From Neobacillus mesonae (GTDB taxonomy: Bacteria; Bacillota; Bacilli; Bacillales; Cytobacillaceae): a stretch of 64,000 bases of DNA. The notes under the pieces were generated by a model. That model saw only the letters and a program-made list of their open reading frames with translations, had not been told where the DNA came from and made no database searches. Positions 46,130-54,978 of this stretch are shown piece by piece (the first letter of the stretch is position 1; every line of letters begins with the position of its first letter). The DNA lies in the NCBI RefSeq assembly GCF_023715155.1, contig NZ_JAMBNQ010000024.1, positions 1 to 64,000 on the forward strand, in the 5' to 3' direction. Both the position numbers and the translations under genes were made by a program.

Positions 46130-46901
46130 AAATATCGGTTTGAAAAGTTTTGCTTGGTTAGTGTTTGCCTTTCTATTAATTCCATTGCTCATTATTGTCA
46201 TAACTTCTTTTGGAACCAATTCAACGATTCAATTTCCAATTAAAGGGTTTACGTTTAACTGGTATGGCAAAGTATTTCAAAATGAATCGTTTATGGACAG
46301 TTTTGTTCTTAGTTTAGAAGTAGCCTTTATAGGGACACTCGCTGCATTGATTATAGGTGTGCCGGCCGCTTATTCTTTAGCCCGTCATAAGGTGTTCGGA
46401 CGGAATTGGATCAAAAGCTTTTTCCTTTCACCGACTATCGTGCCGGGATTAGTAGTTGGTTATGCTGTATACCAATTTGTCGTGATCCAATTTCAATTTC
46501 CTATTCTGCAGGGGTTGATGCTTGGGCACTTTCTAATTTGTCTTCCTTACGTCATTCGGGTGGTTGGTTCGACAATAGAGCAGCTGGATTTTTCAATTGA
46601 AGAGGTTTCATGGACATTAGGCTGTACAAAATTACAGACGTTTTTCAAAATCGTTATTCCAAACATTACATCAGGAATTTTTGCTTCCTTTATGCTGGCG
46701 TTTATCAACTCTTTCAATAATATCCCAGTGTCACAGTTTTTATCAGGACCGGGTGTAACCATGCTTCCAACAAGCTTAATGAATTATATTGAGTACAATT
46801 ATGATCCATCCGTTTCGGCGTTATCAGTTGTTTTGATGCTTGGCACGATTGTTCTGATGTTTATTATCGAAAAGACATTAGGGTTAGCAAGTATTTCATA
46901 G
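46122..46901 (+). CDS. PotC-type ABC transporter permease
   Basis: The second permease (259 residues). GTG 46122 is preceded by GAGGTGAGG and overlaps the end of the first permease gene. The EAA loop is EEVSWTLGCTKLQTFFKIVIPNITSGI. Six helices. Followed 42 bases later by the ATPase gene. Confidence 0.8.
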   Translation: MRKNIGLKSFAWLVFAFLLIPLLIIVITSFGTNSTIQFPIKGFTFNWYGKVFQNESFMDSFVLSLEVAFIGTLAALIIGVPAAYSLARHKVFGRNWIKSFFLSPTIVPGLVVGYAVYQFVVIQFQFPILQGLMLGHFLICLPYVIRVVGSTIEQLDFSIEEVSWTLGCTKLQTFFKIVIPNITSGIFASFMLAFINSFNNIPVSQFLSGPGVTMLPTSLMNYIEYNYDPSVSALSVVLMLGTIVLMFIIEKTLGLASIS

Positions 46902-46943
46902 AAACCTTTAGACTACAACAGTAAGGAAGGATGAATAAACATC

Positions 46944-47978
46944 ATGTCTTATGTGGAATTAAAAGATATTCGTGTGAGTTATGATAATAAGACTGATATA
47001 TTAAAAGATTTGAATCTATCAATAGAAAAAGGTGAGCTGGTTTCTTTATTAGGTCCGTCCGGCTGTGGAAAAACAACCACCCTGCGTGTGATTGCAGGCT
47101 TAATTCAACCAAATGACGGCGAGTTCTTGGTTGATCGTCATAACTTAACAAAGGTGCCGGTTCATAAGCGTGAATTTGGGATGGTATTTCAAAGCTATGC
47201 ATTGTTTCCCCATTTGACGATTAAGGAAAATGTGGCATTTGGTTTGAAATTACGCAAAGAAAAAAAGAGTGTCATCGATCAAAAGGTAAAAGATATTCTA
47301 GCGATTACAGGCTTAGAAGAACTAGGTGACCGTTATCCAAAGCAGCTTTCCGGCGGACAGCGGCAGCGCGTCGCTTTAGCACGGGCCTTAGTAATTGAAC
47401 CTAAGTTATTATTGTTGGATGAGCCGCTGAGTAACTTGGATGCTAAATTGCGGATTGCGATGAGGATTGAGATTAAACGAATCCAAAGCCAATTAGGAAT
47501 TACATCCGTATTCGTGACGCATGACCAGGAGGAATGTTTCTCTATTTCCGACAAAGTTGCTGTCATGAATAAAGGAGTGATTGAACAGTTTGACACACCT
47601 GAAGAGATTTACAAAAACCCAAAAACGGAATTCGTCGCCCGCTTTATCGGCTTTGAAAATTTCTTTGATCTAACATTAATAGAAAAAGGGAAATATAAAG
47701 CTGTTGATGGAACCATTTTTCTAAGTACCCGCCAATGGGAAGAAGAAAAAAAGACCGGAACGATCCGGCCGGACGATATTGAAATTGTGTCAGAAGCTGG
47801 TGACGCCAATACCGTATCTGGAACAATTAAAGTTCGTACGTTCCTAGGAAAGTCCTACCAATATGAAGTGGAAACGTCTATTGGAACCTTACTGGTTAAT
47901 GAAGTGGATGATGTAATCTATCAAGTTGGGGATACCATCACCTTGTCGATTCCATCCCATAAGCTCATTATTGTGTAA
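46944..47978 (+). CDS. PotA-type ABC transporter ATP-binding protein
   Basis: 344 residues. Walker A GPSGCGKTT, FQSYALFPHL, LSGGQRQRVALAR, LLLLDEPLSNLDAKLR and switch His VTHDQEE in the first 215 residues; a C-terminal TOBE domain (GTIRPDDIEIV onward). Energises the permease pair before it. RBS AAGGAAGG. A repeat element follows the stop and separates it from the binding-protein gene. Confidence 0.85.
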   Translation: MSYVELKDIRVSYDNKTDILKDLNLSIEKGELVSLLGPSGCGKTTTLRVIAGLIQPNDGEFLVDRHNLTKVPVHKREFGMVFQSYALFPHLTIKENVAFGLKLRKEKKSVIDQKVKDILAITGLEELGDRYPKQLSGGQRQRVALARALVIEPKLLLLDEPLSNLDAKLRIAMRIEIKRIQSQLGITSVFVTHDQEECFSISDKVAVMNKGVIEQFDTPEEIYKNPKTEFVARFIGFENFFDLTLIEKGKYKAVDGTIFLSTRQWEEEKKTGTIRPDDIEIVSEAGDANTVSGTIKVRTFLGKSYQYEVETSIGTLLVNEVDDVIYQVGDTITLSIPSHKLIIV

Positions 47979-47985
47979 TGAAAAT

Positions 47986-48197
47986 TAGAAAAGCGGAAGC
48001 GCCCTGGTCAGCGGCGTATGGCCTCCTCGAAAAAGCTATCGCATTTTCTTCGTGCGATGCTTATGCTGCCGGGCTTTCCTTGTGGAACGCTCCAGCTGAG
48101 ATAAAGGAAACACGGGGAGCCGCAGGCGCATCCGTGCTTGACTTATCGCAGGGCGGAGAGCGAAGGATACCAGCCGCTAGGGCGCTTGCGCTAGACA
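47986..48197. repeat. Intergenic repeat (GAAAAGCGGAAGCGCC family), long copy
   Basis: Starts GAAAAGCGGAAGCGCCCTGG right after the PotA-type gene and ends GGGCGCTTGCGCTAGAC. It shares AGCGGCGTATGGC, GATAAAGGAAACACG, TTGACTTATCG and GAGCGAAGGA with the copy between groES and groEL, plus an extra internal GC-rich block. An open frame over it (47978-48214) is not a gene. Confidence 0.8.
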
Positions 48198-48248
48198 ATT
48201 TTCAAAGCAAATAAATTCTATATTATATGAAAAAAGGGAGAGGAAAAA

Positions 48249-49307
48249 ATGAAGAAAAGAATAGGCTTAATAGGGGTAACACTTTTATCTGCCAGTGTGC
48301 TTGCTGCATGCGGCGGCGGTGACAGCGGCAATGGAAAGGGAGAACAGAAAAAATTAGTCATCTCCACTTTTGGTTTGGAACAAGACAAAATGGAGCAGGA
48401 TGTTTTCAAACCGTTTGAGAAAAAATACAATGTAGATATTGTATTAGAATCTGGGACAAGCTCAGAGCGCTATACTAAGTTAAAAAGCAATCCGAATTCA
48501 ACGGTTGATGTCATTGAATTATCTCAATCCAATGCAGCAGAAGGCGTAGGAGCAGGAGTGTTTGAAAAAATTGACAGTTCTAAAATCCCTAATATGGAAA
48601 AGTTAATTGACAGTGCGAAGGATTTAGCAGCGGATGGTTCAGGTCCTGCCTATACATTAAACAGTATCGGGATTATCTACAACAAAAAAGCAGTTGGCAA
48701 GGAAATTAAGGAATGGGATGATTTATGGGATCCTTCACTGAAAGGAAAAATCTCTATCCCTGATATTGCCTCTACATTTGGCCCGGCCATGCTTTATGTC
48801 GCAAGTAAGCATGAGAATGTTGATATTACAACAGATAATGGAAAAGCAGCTTTCAAAGGAATCACTGATTTAGCACCAAACGTTGTCAAAACATATAGCA
48901 AATCATCTGATTTAGCTAACATGTTCCAATCGGGAGAAATTGTCGCAGCGGTTGTAGGTGACTTTGCGATTCCGATTATTTCACAAGCCAATCCAGATGT
49001 AGCCTATGTTGTTCCGCAATCAGGAACATATGCAAACTTTAATACCATTAATATCAACAAAAACTCTAAAAATAAAGACTTGGCCTATAAATATATTAAC
49101 TGGCGCTTAAGTAAAGAAATCCAAGAAAAGACAGCAGTTTCTCTCAACGAAGCTCCTACAAATAAAGAAGTAGTATTAGATGATAAAACAGCGCAGAATA
49201 AGACATATGGCGACGTTGCCAAACGCACAAACAAAGTCGATTCAGCATTTGTTAATAAAAACCTGGCATCATGGATTAATCAATGGAATCGGATCTTAAA
49301 TAAATAA
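48249..49307 (+). CDS. PotD-type ABC transporter substrate-binding lipoprotein
   Basis: 352 residues. Signal peptide with lipobox VLAAC (Cys21), then a Gly/Ser linker. The body has the spermidine/putrescine/iron-type fold (LVISTFGLEQDKMEQDVFKPFEKKYNVDIVLE...). RBS GGGAGAGG. Although a repeat intervenes, orientation and family tie it to the permease/ATPase set. A hairpin (AGAAAGGC / GCCTTTTTCT, 49319-49350) follows. Confidence 0.82.
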   Translation: MKKRIGLIGVTLLSASVLAACGGGDSGNGKGEQKKLVISTFGLEQDKMEQDVFKPFEKKYNVDIVLESGTSSERYTKLKSNPNSTVDVIELSQSNAAEGVGAGVFEKIDSSKIPNMEKLIDSAKDLAADGSGPAYTLNSIGIIYNKKAVGKEIKEWDDLWDPSLKGKISIPDIASTFGPAMLYVASKHENVDITTDNGKAAFKGITDLAPNVVKTYSKSSDLANMFQSGEIVAAVVGDFAIPIISQANPDVAYVVPQSGTYANFNTININKNSKNKDLAYKYINWRLSKEIQEKTAVSLNEAPTNKEVVLDDKTAQNKTYGDVAKRTNKVDSAFVNKNLASWINQWNRILNK

Positions 49308-49388
49308 AAAATGTAAGGAGAAAGGCTGAGGGAAAATCTTGGCCTTTTTCTCTGCCATTACAGTCATAGAGATGGGGGGATTAAGGTA

Positions 49389-51095
49389 ATGAAAGTTGAT
49401 TTAGCCATTATCAATGGGCAAGTTTTCAACACTTTCACCAAAAAATTTGAAAAGAAAAATGTTTCTGTTGTGGACGGCAAATTTTATTATATTACGGCCG
49501 ATGAATTTGAAAATTTAGAGGCTGATACAATTGTGGACGCATCCAATAAATTTTTGACTCCGGGTTTAATCGATATCCATATGCATATTGAGAGCTCCAT
49601 GACCTCTCCGGCTATTTTTTCCGAAGCCGTGTTAACACATGGGGTGACTACAGTTGTGGCAGATGCCCATGAAATTGCCAATGTATTTGGCATGGAAGGG
49701 CTGGGGGCGTTTTTTTCACAGCCAAGTACGATGGATATTTACTTTGCCATTCCTTCCTCTGTTCCTTCTACAATACCGGAATTAGAAACGACGGGCGGTT
49801 TTATAGGTGTGGAGGAAGTAAAACAGCTTTTAAAGCATCCGAAAGTAATTGCTTTAGGAGAGGCAATGAATTTCAATGGCATTGTCAATGAACCGGATTC
49901 TTTAATTCGGCAAATTTTACGAACGGTTCAGACCGAAAGGCCATTTATGCCTTTAGAAGGCCATATACCAAGGGTTTCTGGGTTAGATTTAGCTAAATTT
50001 TTATATGCTGGCTTAACAGCTGATCATACACATCAGACACCAGAATCCATCTATGAGAAGGTCACAAGTGGAATGTTTTTAGAATTCCAAAAAAAATCGA
50101 TCACGCCGGAAAATGTCCGAATGGTTGTGGAAAATAACTTCTATGAATATGTGGCTATTATTACGGATGATGTGATGGCAGATGACTTGTTAAATGGACA
50201 TTTAAATGCAAATGTTCGTTTGGCGATATCAAACGGTATGCCGGCTGAACAAGCCATATACTGTACTACCTATACACCGGCGAGACGGATGGGATTTCAG
50301 GACCGCGGAGCAATTGCCTCCGGTTTTAAAGCAGACTTTCTTTTGCTGGATGACGTTGAAACCCTGGATATTGCTGCAGTGTATAAGGATGGGAAATTAG
50401 TGCATGAACGTGGAAGGGAAATCCAGTATCCTGCTGAAAAACCTCATTTTCCTGCGCATTTTTATCAATCTATCCAATGTCGACCCTTAACGCCGGAAGA
50501 TTTACGTATCAAGGTAAAGCAATCAGAAAAGGCCATTGTTAATGTGATCAAAATTGCAGAAGTTGGTACGTTTACTGAGCATGTTCAGCGGAAGATGAGG
50601 GTGGTTGATGGATATCTAGATTGGGAGAATAGCGGGCTGTCCTTGATTGTGGTTATGGAGCGGTACGGAAAAACAGGTGATATTGCTTTCGGGTTCGTAG
50701 AAAATGCGTTAGAAGAAAAAGGGGCTGTCGCTGCTACTTGGGCACATGACCATCATAATCTAATGGTGATGGGAACCAGTGCAGCTGATATTTTAGCAGC
50801 ACAAAAGCAGTTATTGGACATGCAGGGCGGCTATGTCGTGACACAGAATGAAAAGGTACAGGCCGTGTGTCCGCTGCCGGTCGGGGGCATTATCAGTGAT
50901 GCGCCAATACAAGAATTGGGCACCCAATTAAAGGATGTCCGCCAAGCCATGATTGCTCTGGGGTACCGCAACACTAATGAGATTATGTCCTTTTCGACTC
51001 TGTCTTTACCGGTCTCACCAGTCATTAAAATTACCGACAAAGGAATGATGGATGTCCGTTCACAAATGATGATTCCATTGGTGGAGGGTGAGTAA
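49389..51095 (+). CDS. ade: adenine deaminase
   Basis: Converts adenine to hypoxanthine and ammonia (amidohydrolase superfamily, metal-dependent). 568 residues; metal-binding DIHMHIESS near residue 65, HEIANVFG, GEAMNF, EGHIPRVSG, ADHTHQTPES and TDDVMADDL in the barrel; C-terminal domain with THDHHN-like WAHDHHNLMVMG. RBS GGGGGG. Followed by a second amidohydrolase after two bases; the two act together, probably on imported purines. Confidence 0.9.
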   Translation: MKVDLAIINGQVFNTFTKKFEKKNVSVVDGKFYYITADEFENLEADTIVDASNKFLTPGLIDIHMHIESSMTSPAIFSEAVLTHGVTTVVADAHEIANVFGMEGLGAFFSQPSTMDIYFAIPSSVPSTIPELETTGGFIGVEEVKQLLKHPKVIALGEAMNFNGIVNEPDSLIRQILRTVQTERPFMPLEGHIPRVSGLDLAKFLYAGLTADHTHQTPESIYEKVTSGMFLEFQKKSITPENVRMVVENNFYEYVAIITDDVMADDLLNGHLNANVRLAISNGMPAEQAIYCTTYTPARRMGFQDRGAIASGFKADFLLLDDVETLDIAAVYKDGKLVHERGREIQYPAEKPHFPAHFYQSIQCRPLTPEDLRIKVKQSEKAIVNVIKIAEVGTFTEHVQRKMRVVDGYLDWENSGLSLIVVMERYGKTGDIAFGFVENALEEKGAVAATWAHDHHNLMVMGTSAADILAAQKQLLDMQGGYVVTQNEKVQAVCPLPVGGIISDAPIQELGTQLKDVRQAMIALGYRNTNEIMSFSTLSLPVSPVIKITDKGMMDVRSQMMIPLVEGE

Positions 51096-51097
51096 AA

Positions 51098-52426
51098 ATG
51101 AAGACATTGATTAAAAACGCCTGGGTTTTAACCATGAATGAACAAATGGAGCAGTTTCCAAATGGCTACTTAATGGTAGACGATGAAAAAATTTCAGAAG
51201 CAGGCACGATGGATTCCCTGCCAAAGGCTGTTTCATATGATCGGTGTATTGATGCCAAGGGAGCAATTTTGCTGCCAGGCATGGTTAATACGCACACACA
51301 TATCGGCATGATTCCATTCCGATCATTAGGGGATGACTATCCGGACCGTCTCCGCCGATTCTTATTCCCGTTGGAAAATGAATGTATGAATGAACAGCTT
51401 GCCTATACAAGCGGAAAATATGCCATTGCGGAAATGCAGCTGGCAGGTGTGACAACGTTCTTTGATATGTATTATTTTGAACAGCAGCTGGCTGAAGCCG
51501 CAGATGAAATGCATAGCCGTGCCCTTTTGGCGGAATCAGTGATTGATACGGTAACGGTAGATGTGCCGGATCCAATGGGAGGTTTACAATACGCCGAAGA
51601 GTTCCTGCCAAAATGGCAGGGACATCATCGTATTCAAGCATCTATAGGCCCGCATGCGCCCTATTCGAATACCATTGAAGTACTGCAGAAGGCAGATGCT
51701 CTATCCAAAAAATACGATGTTCCGTGGATGATGCATGTCAGTGAAATGGATTTTGAACTAGAAAAGTATCGGAAGGAAAGAAACCAAACCCCTGTTGAAT
51801 TTTTAGAAGAGATTGGGGTGTTGAGTTCAAGGCTGGTGGCGGCGCATTGTATACATTTGACAGACCATGATATTGAACTGTTGAAGAAATATGATGTGAA
51901 AGTGGCTCATTGCATTGGTGCGAATACGAAATCGGCAAAAGGTGTGGCCCGGGTCCGGGATTTAATTAATGCCGGTGTAATTGTTGGACTGGGCACAGAC
52001 GGTCCAAGCAGCGGGAACACATTGGATCTATTCAGCCAAATGCGGATGTTTGCAAACTTCCATAAAACGTATTTACACGACCGCAGCGCCTTCCCTGCTG
52101 AACAGATTGTAAAGCTTGCGACCATTGGGGGAGCAAAAGCTTTAGGTTTGGAAGAACAAATCGGCACGATTGAAGCAGGGAAACAAGCTGATTTCATTCT
52201 GGTAGAAACCGATTCGGTTAACATGTTTCCGATTTATGATCCTTATTCTGCGTTGGTTTACTCCGCTAATGCCGGTAATGTTAGAGACGTATTTATCGAT
52301 GGAAAACAGGTTGTGTCAGGGAAGAAATTAGCGGATGCTGATTTGGCACAGTTAAGAGCAGAGCTTTCAGAAGCAATGGAACAATGCGGGTTTAGGAGAA
52401 AGGCGTTACAAGCGTTGAATAAATAA
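51098..52426 (+). CDS. amidohydrolase (S-adenosylhomocysteine/methylthioadenosine or nucleobase deaminase-like)
   Basis: 442 residues of the TRZ/ATZ-chlorohydrolase/MtaD type. Metal ligands: NTHTHIGM (near residue 68), MHVSEMDFE, AAHCIHLTD and GLGTDGPSSGNTLDLF. The substrate GPHAPYS loop is present. Family members deaminate SAH, MTA, adenosine, guanine or triazines. Pairing with adenine deaminase and a transporter favours a purine derivative (inference). RBS GGAGGGTGAG inside the end of ade; coupled translation. Ends at a strong terminator. Confidence 0.82.
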   Translation: MKTLIKNAWVLTMNEQMEQFPNGYLMVDDEKISEAGTMDSLPKAVSYDRCIDAKGAILLPGMVNTHTHIGMIPFRSLGDDYPDRLRRFLFPLENECMNEQLAYTSGKYAIAEMQLAGVTTFFDMYYFEQQLAEAADEMHSRALLAESVIDTVTVDVPDPMGGLQYAEEFLPKWQGHHRIQASIGPHAPYSNTIEVLQKADALSKKYDVPWMMHVSEMDFELEKYRKERNQTPVEFLEEIGVLSSRLVAAHCIHLTDHDIELLKKYDVKVAHCIGANTKSAKGVARVRDLINAGVIVGLGTDGPSSGNTLDLFSQMRMFANFHKTYLHDRSAFPAEQIVKLATIGGAKALGLEEQIGTIEAGKQADFILVETDSVNMFPIYDPYSALVYSANAGNVRDVFIDGKQVVSGKKLADADLAQLRAELSEAMEQCGFRRKALQALNK

Positions 52427-52436
52427 TATTGTCCAT

Positions 52437-52477
52437 AAAGCGGACTGCCAAATGGGATGGCAGTCCGCTTTATTTTT
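52437..52477 (+). terminator. Terminator of the deaminase operon
   Basis: AAAGCGGACTGCC / GGCAGTCCGCTTT perfect 13-bp stem, loop AAATGGGAT, T-rich tail. Confidence 0.92.
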
Positions 52478-52596
52478 CATATTCTTGTTCCTGGTATAGG
52501 TGAAAATCTATTTTCGAAAGGCTTGTCCAAATACCTATACCTTGTCCATCCTTTTTTCATACGTATATAGTAGTTTGAATGAAAGGGGGTGACTTT

Positions 52597-52836
52597 ATGG
52601 CGGTATTAACTGACTGTGAAACGTGTACTCCTCCTGAAGGTTCAACACCGATTCTTACTGTTGACATTCCGGGTGGACTAGCTATTAACCTGCTGGGAAT
52701 TCATGTTGAAGTTTGTCCAGTCTGTGTAAGTGTATTTACAGACGGTACCGGGGCGCTTAATACGCAGCAAACAACCATTATTAACAACCTTCTCCAATCT
52801 CTTCATGGTTTACTTCCGAACGTTCCAAGTGCTTAA
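52597..52836 (+). CDS. small cysteine-containing protein of unknown function
   Basis: 79 residues from ATG 52597, behind GAAAGGGGGTGA. CETCTPPEG near the start and EVCPVCVSV in the middle make two CxxC motifs; a hydrophobic middle (GLAINLLGIHVEV) and a C-terminal QSLHGLLPNVPSA follow. No signal peptide. Could bind a metal or be a spore-layer protein; CATACGTATA upstream weakly resembles a sporulation -10. Not recognised. Confidence 0.5.
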   Translation: MAVLTDCETCTPPEGSTPILTVDIPGGLAINLLGIHVEVCPVCVSVFTDGTGALNTQQTTIINNLLQSLHGLLPNVPSA

Positions 52837-52861
52837 GAAATAAGGAGCTTAAGAAGAGAAG

Positions 52862-52911
52862 AAAGAACCTTATAGGCAGGATATTTTGTCTTGTCCTATA
52901 GGGTTCTTTTG
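52862..52911. terminator. Terminator between the small Cys protein and GNAT genes
   Basis: AAAGAACCTTATAGG / CCTATAGGGTTCTTTT stem (one bulge) with T-tail; serves convergent genes. Confidence 0.85.
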
Positions 52912-52948
52912 TTTGAGAAGAAATTCTTTTGGTACCATCTGTTTGTGT

Positions 52949-53353
52949 TCATCGTCTCCTCATAATTTTAAATCCATTATCTGCTTTTTCAAAACCGATT
53001 CGTGGATAGTATTCCATGGCAATAGGGGAAGAAAGAAGGAGTAATGTGACCTCATCCCCAATTTCCTCTCGTAGTAATGTTACTAATCTTTTTCCAATTC
53101 CGCATTTTTGATAGTCTTTGTCAACGGCTAAATCGGATAAATAGCAACAATAGCTAAAATCCGTTATCGCCCTCGCAATCCCCGCTAGTTTTTCGCCATC
53201 CCATGCGCTAAAGGTTAGATCTGCATTGGTAATCATTTTTTGCAGTCTTGGCAAATCATCTGCAGGTCTTTTAATACCTGAAGCTTTGAAAAGCTGTGAA
53301 AGTTCCTTCGCTGTAATCGATGTATTCAGTTTGTAATCAATCTTTGCATTCAT
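52949..53353 (-). CDS. GNAT-family N-acetyltransferase
   Basis: 134 residues. GNAT motif A is LSDLAVDKDYQKCGIGKRLV (about residues 72-91), with the CoA loop YQKCGIGKRL; motif B follows (SSPIAMEYYPRIGFEK). I start at ATG 53353 behind AAAGGAGGGG; a TTG directly before it would add one residue. Substrate unknown. Divergent from the MocR-type regulator gene; the shared 100-base region may carry its operator. Confidence 0.82.
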   Translation of the reverse strand: MNAKIDYKLNTSITAKELSQLFKASGIKRPADDLPRLQKMITNADLTFSAWDGEKLAGIARAITDFSYCCYLSDLAVDKDYQKCGIGKRLVTLLREEIGDEVTLLLLSSPIAMEYYPRIGFEKADNGFKIMRRR

Positions 53354-53455
53354 CAAAACCCCTCCTTTTTACAAAAATTTACCTGTAAACTGGTATAATT
53401 AAAAGAATCAGATTTTACTATTTAGATGGTACCAGTATGATTGGAGGAACCCGGA

Positions 53456-54859
53456 ATGATTGAAATGACCCCTTTTTTAGATAGAAATAGTGAAAAACCG
53501 TTGTATATGCAGTTATCAAATTATATAAAGCAAGAAATTTTATCCGGCAGAATCAAATCGAATGAAAAGCTGCCATCTAAGCGATCTTTAGCCCAATATC
53601 TTGGGATAAGTGTCAATACAGTGCTGGCTGCTTACGACCAATTGAGTGCAGAGGGATTTATAGTCAGCAAACCGCGGCAAGGATTATATGCAGCAGTGAT
53701 AGAAGAAGAGCTGGAGTTTGACTATCCCTATTCACAGCCATTCCTAATTGAAGAGGAAAAGGAAACGAACCGTGTGTTGATTGATTTCAATTCCGGTAAA
53801 GTTGACCTGGTCCATTTTCCATATGCGATATGGCGGAAATTAACCATTCAATCATTATATGAGGATCAAGGCGAGTTATTTTACAATGGAAATCGTCAAG
53901 GGGAGAGGGTTTTAAGGGAGCAGATTGCAAAATACCTATTTGCTTCAAAAGGTGTGAGGTGTTCACCTGATCAAATTATCATTGGTGCAGGGACACAAAT
54001 GCTGATTGGATTACTAGGTATGATAATTGGAAAAGAGCAAATTTATGCGTTGGAGGACCCCGGATTTCACCGAACAAGAATGGTGCTGCAAGACCTTGGG
54101 GTCCGTACCATTCCTATAGACCTTGATTCAGATGGAATAAACCTGAGTAAATTGAAACAAAGCAATGCAAGCGTTGTGTATGTGACACCATCCCATCAAT
54201 TCCCTTATGGCATGATCATGCCTATCTCACGCCGGATGGAATTGTTAAAATGGGCGGAAGAAAACGATGGTTATATAATTGAGGACGATTATGACGGAGA
54301 ATATCGATATAAAGGGAATCCGATACCTTCGCTGCAGGGGTTAGATGGAAAAGGAAAGGTTATTTATTTAGGGACGTTTTCCAAATCATTGATTCCATCT
54401 CTCCGCATCAGCTATATGGTTTTACCTCCGATTTTGCTGGAAAGATACAGGAAACACTTTACGATCTATAAGCAGACAGCCTCCCGCCTCCATCAGCAAA
54501 CCCTTTATTATTTTATGAAGGATGGATACTGGCAGAGTCATTTGAATAAGATGAGAACTCTTTACCGGAAAAAGCATGCTTTATTGATGTCATCAGTTGA
54601 GAAGTATTTTGGAAAAAATGTAAACGTCATTGGTGCTGATTCAGGGCTTCATATTGTTTTAGAAATAAAGAAACAGATAGGAGAGGCACCATTAATTGAG
54701 TCAGCAATAGCCTCGGGCGTTAAAGTATATCCTTTGTCTACTTATTTTCACGATACCCAAGGCAGCCCGGATTCTAAAATCTTATTGGGTTTTGGAGGTT
54801 TAACAGAATTTGAGATTGATAGGGGAATTCAATTATTAAAAGCAGCCTGGGGATTTTGA
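53456..54859 (+). CDS. MocR-type PLP-dependent GntR-family regulator
   Basis: 467 residues. Residues 10-75 are a GntR winged helix (YMQLSNYIKQEILSGRIKSNEKLPSKRSLAQYLGISVNTVLAAYDQL). The rest is a fold-type I aminotransferase: EDPGFHR, then DDYDGEYRY and the PLP-lysine loop GTFSKSLIPSLRISYM. Such proteins (for example PdxR, GabR) sense amino-type ligands through PLP. I start at ATG 53456 behind TTGGAGGAAC. The promoter has ACTGGTAT and GGTACCAGT, a candidate dyad. The neighbouring GNAT gene may be its target. Confidence 0.88.
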   Translation: MIEMTPFLDRNSEKPLYMQLSNYIKQEILSGRIKSNEKLPSKRSLAQYLGISVNTVLAAYDQLSAEGFIVSKPRQGLYAAVIEEELEFDYPYSQPFLIEEEKETNRVLIDFNSGKVDLVHFPYAIWRKLTIQSLYEDQGELFYNGNRQGERVLREQIAKYLFASKGVRCSPDQIIIGAGTQMLIGLLGMIIGKEQIYALEDPGFHRTRMVLQDLGVRTIPIDLDSDGINLSKLKQSNASVVYVTPSHQFPYGMIMPISRRMELLKWAEENDGYIIEDDYDGEYRYKGNPIPSLQGLDGKGKVIYLGTFSKSLIPSLRISYMVLPPILLERYRKHFTIYKQTASRLHQQTLYYFMKDGYWQSHLNKMRTLYRKKHALLMSSVEKYFGKNVNVIGADSGLHIVLEIKKQIGEAPLIESAIASGVKVYPLSTYFHDTQGSPDSKILLGFGGLTEFEIDRGIQLLKAAWGF

Positions 54860-54978
54860 TTTCGTCATATAGTTTAAATATTTGCAGAAACAGGAGGATT
54901 TAACTATACCATCCGTTGGCAGTTATGCCAGAATTATGAACATCGAAGAATATTGCTATGTACTATGGGGTGTTAAGA

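Noticed and set aside
47978..48214. 78-codon open frame after the PotA-type gene
   Set aside because: It lies almost entirely in the GAAAAGCGGAAGCGCC-type repeat, copies of which are elsewhere non-coding.
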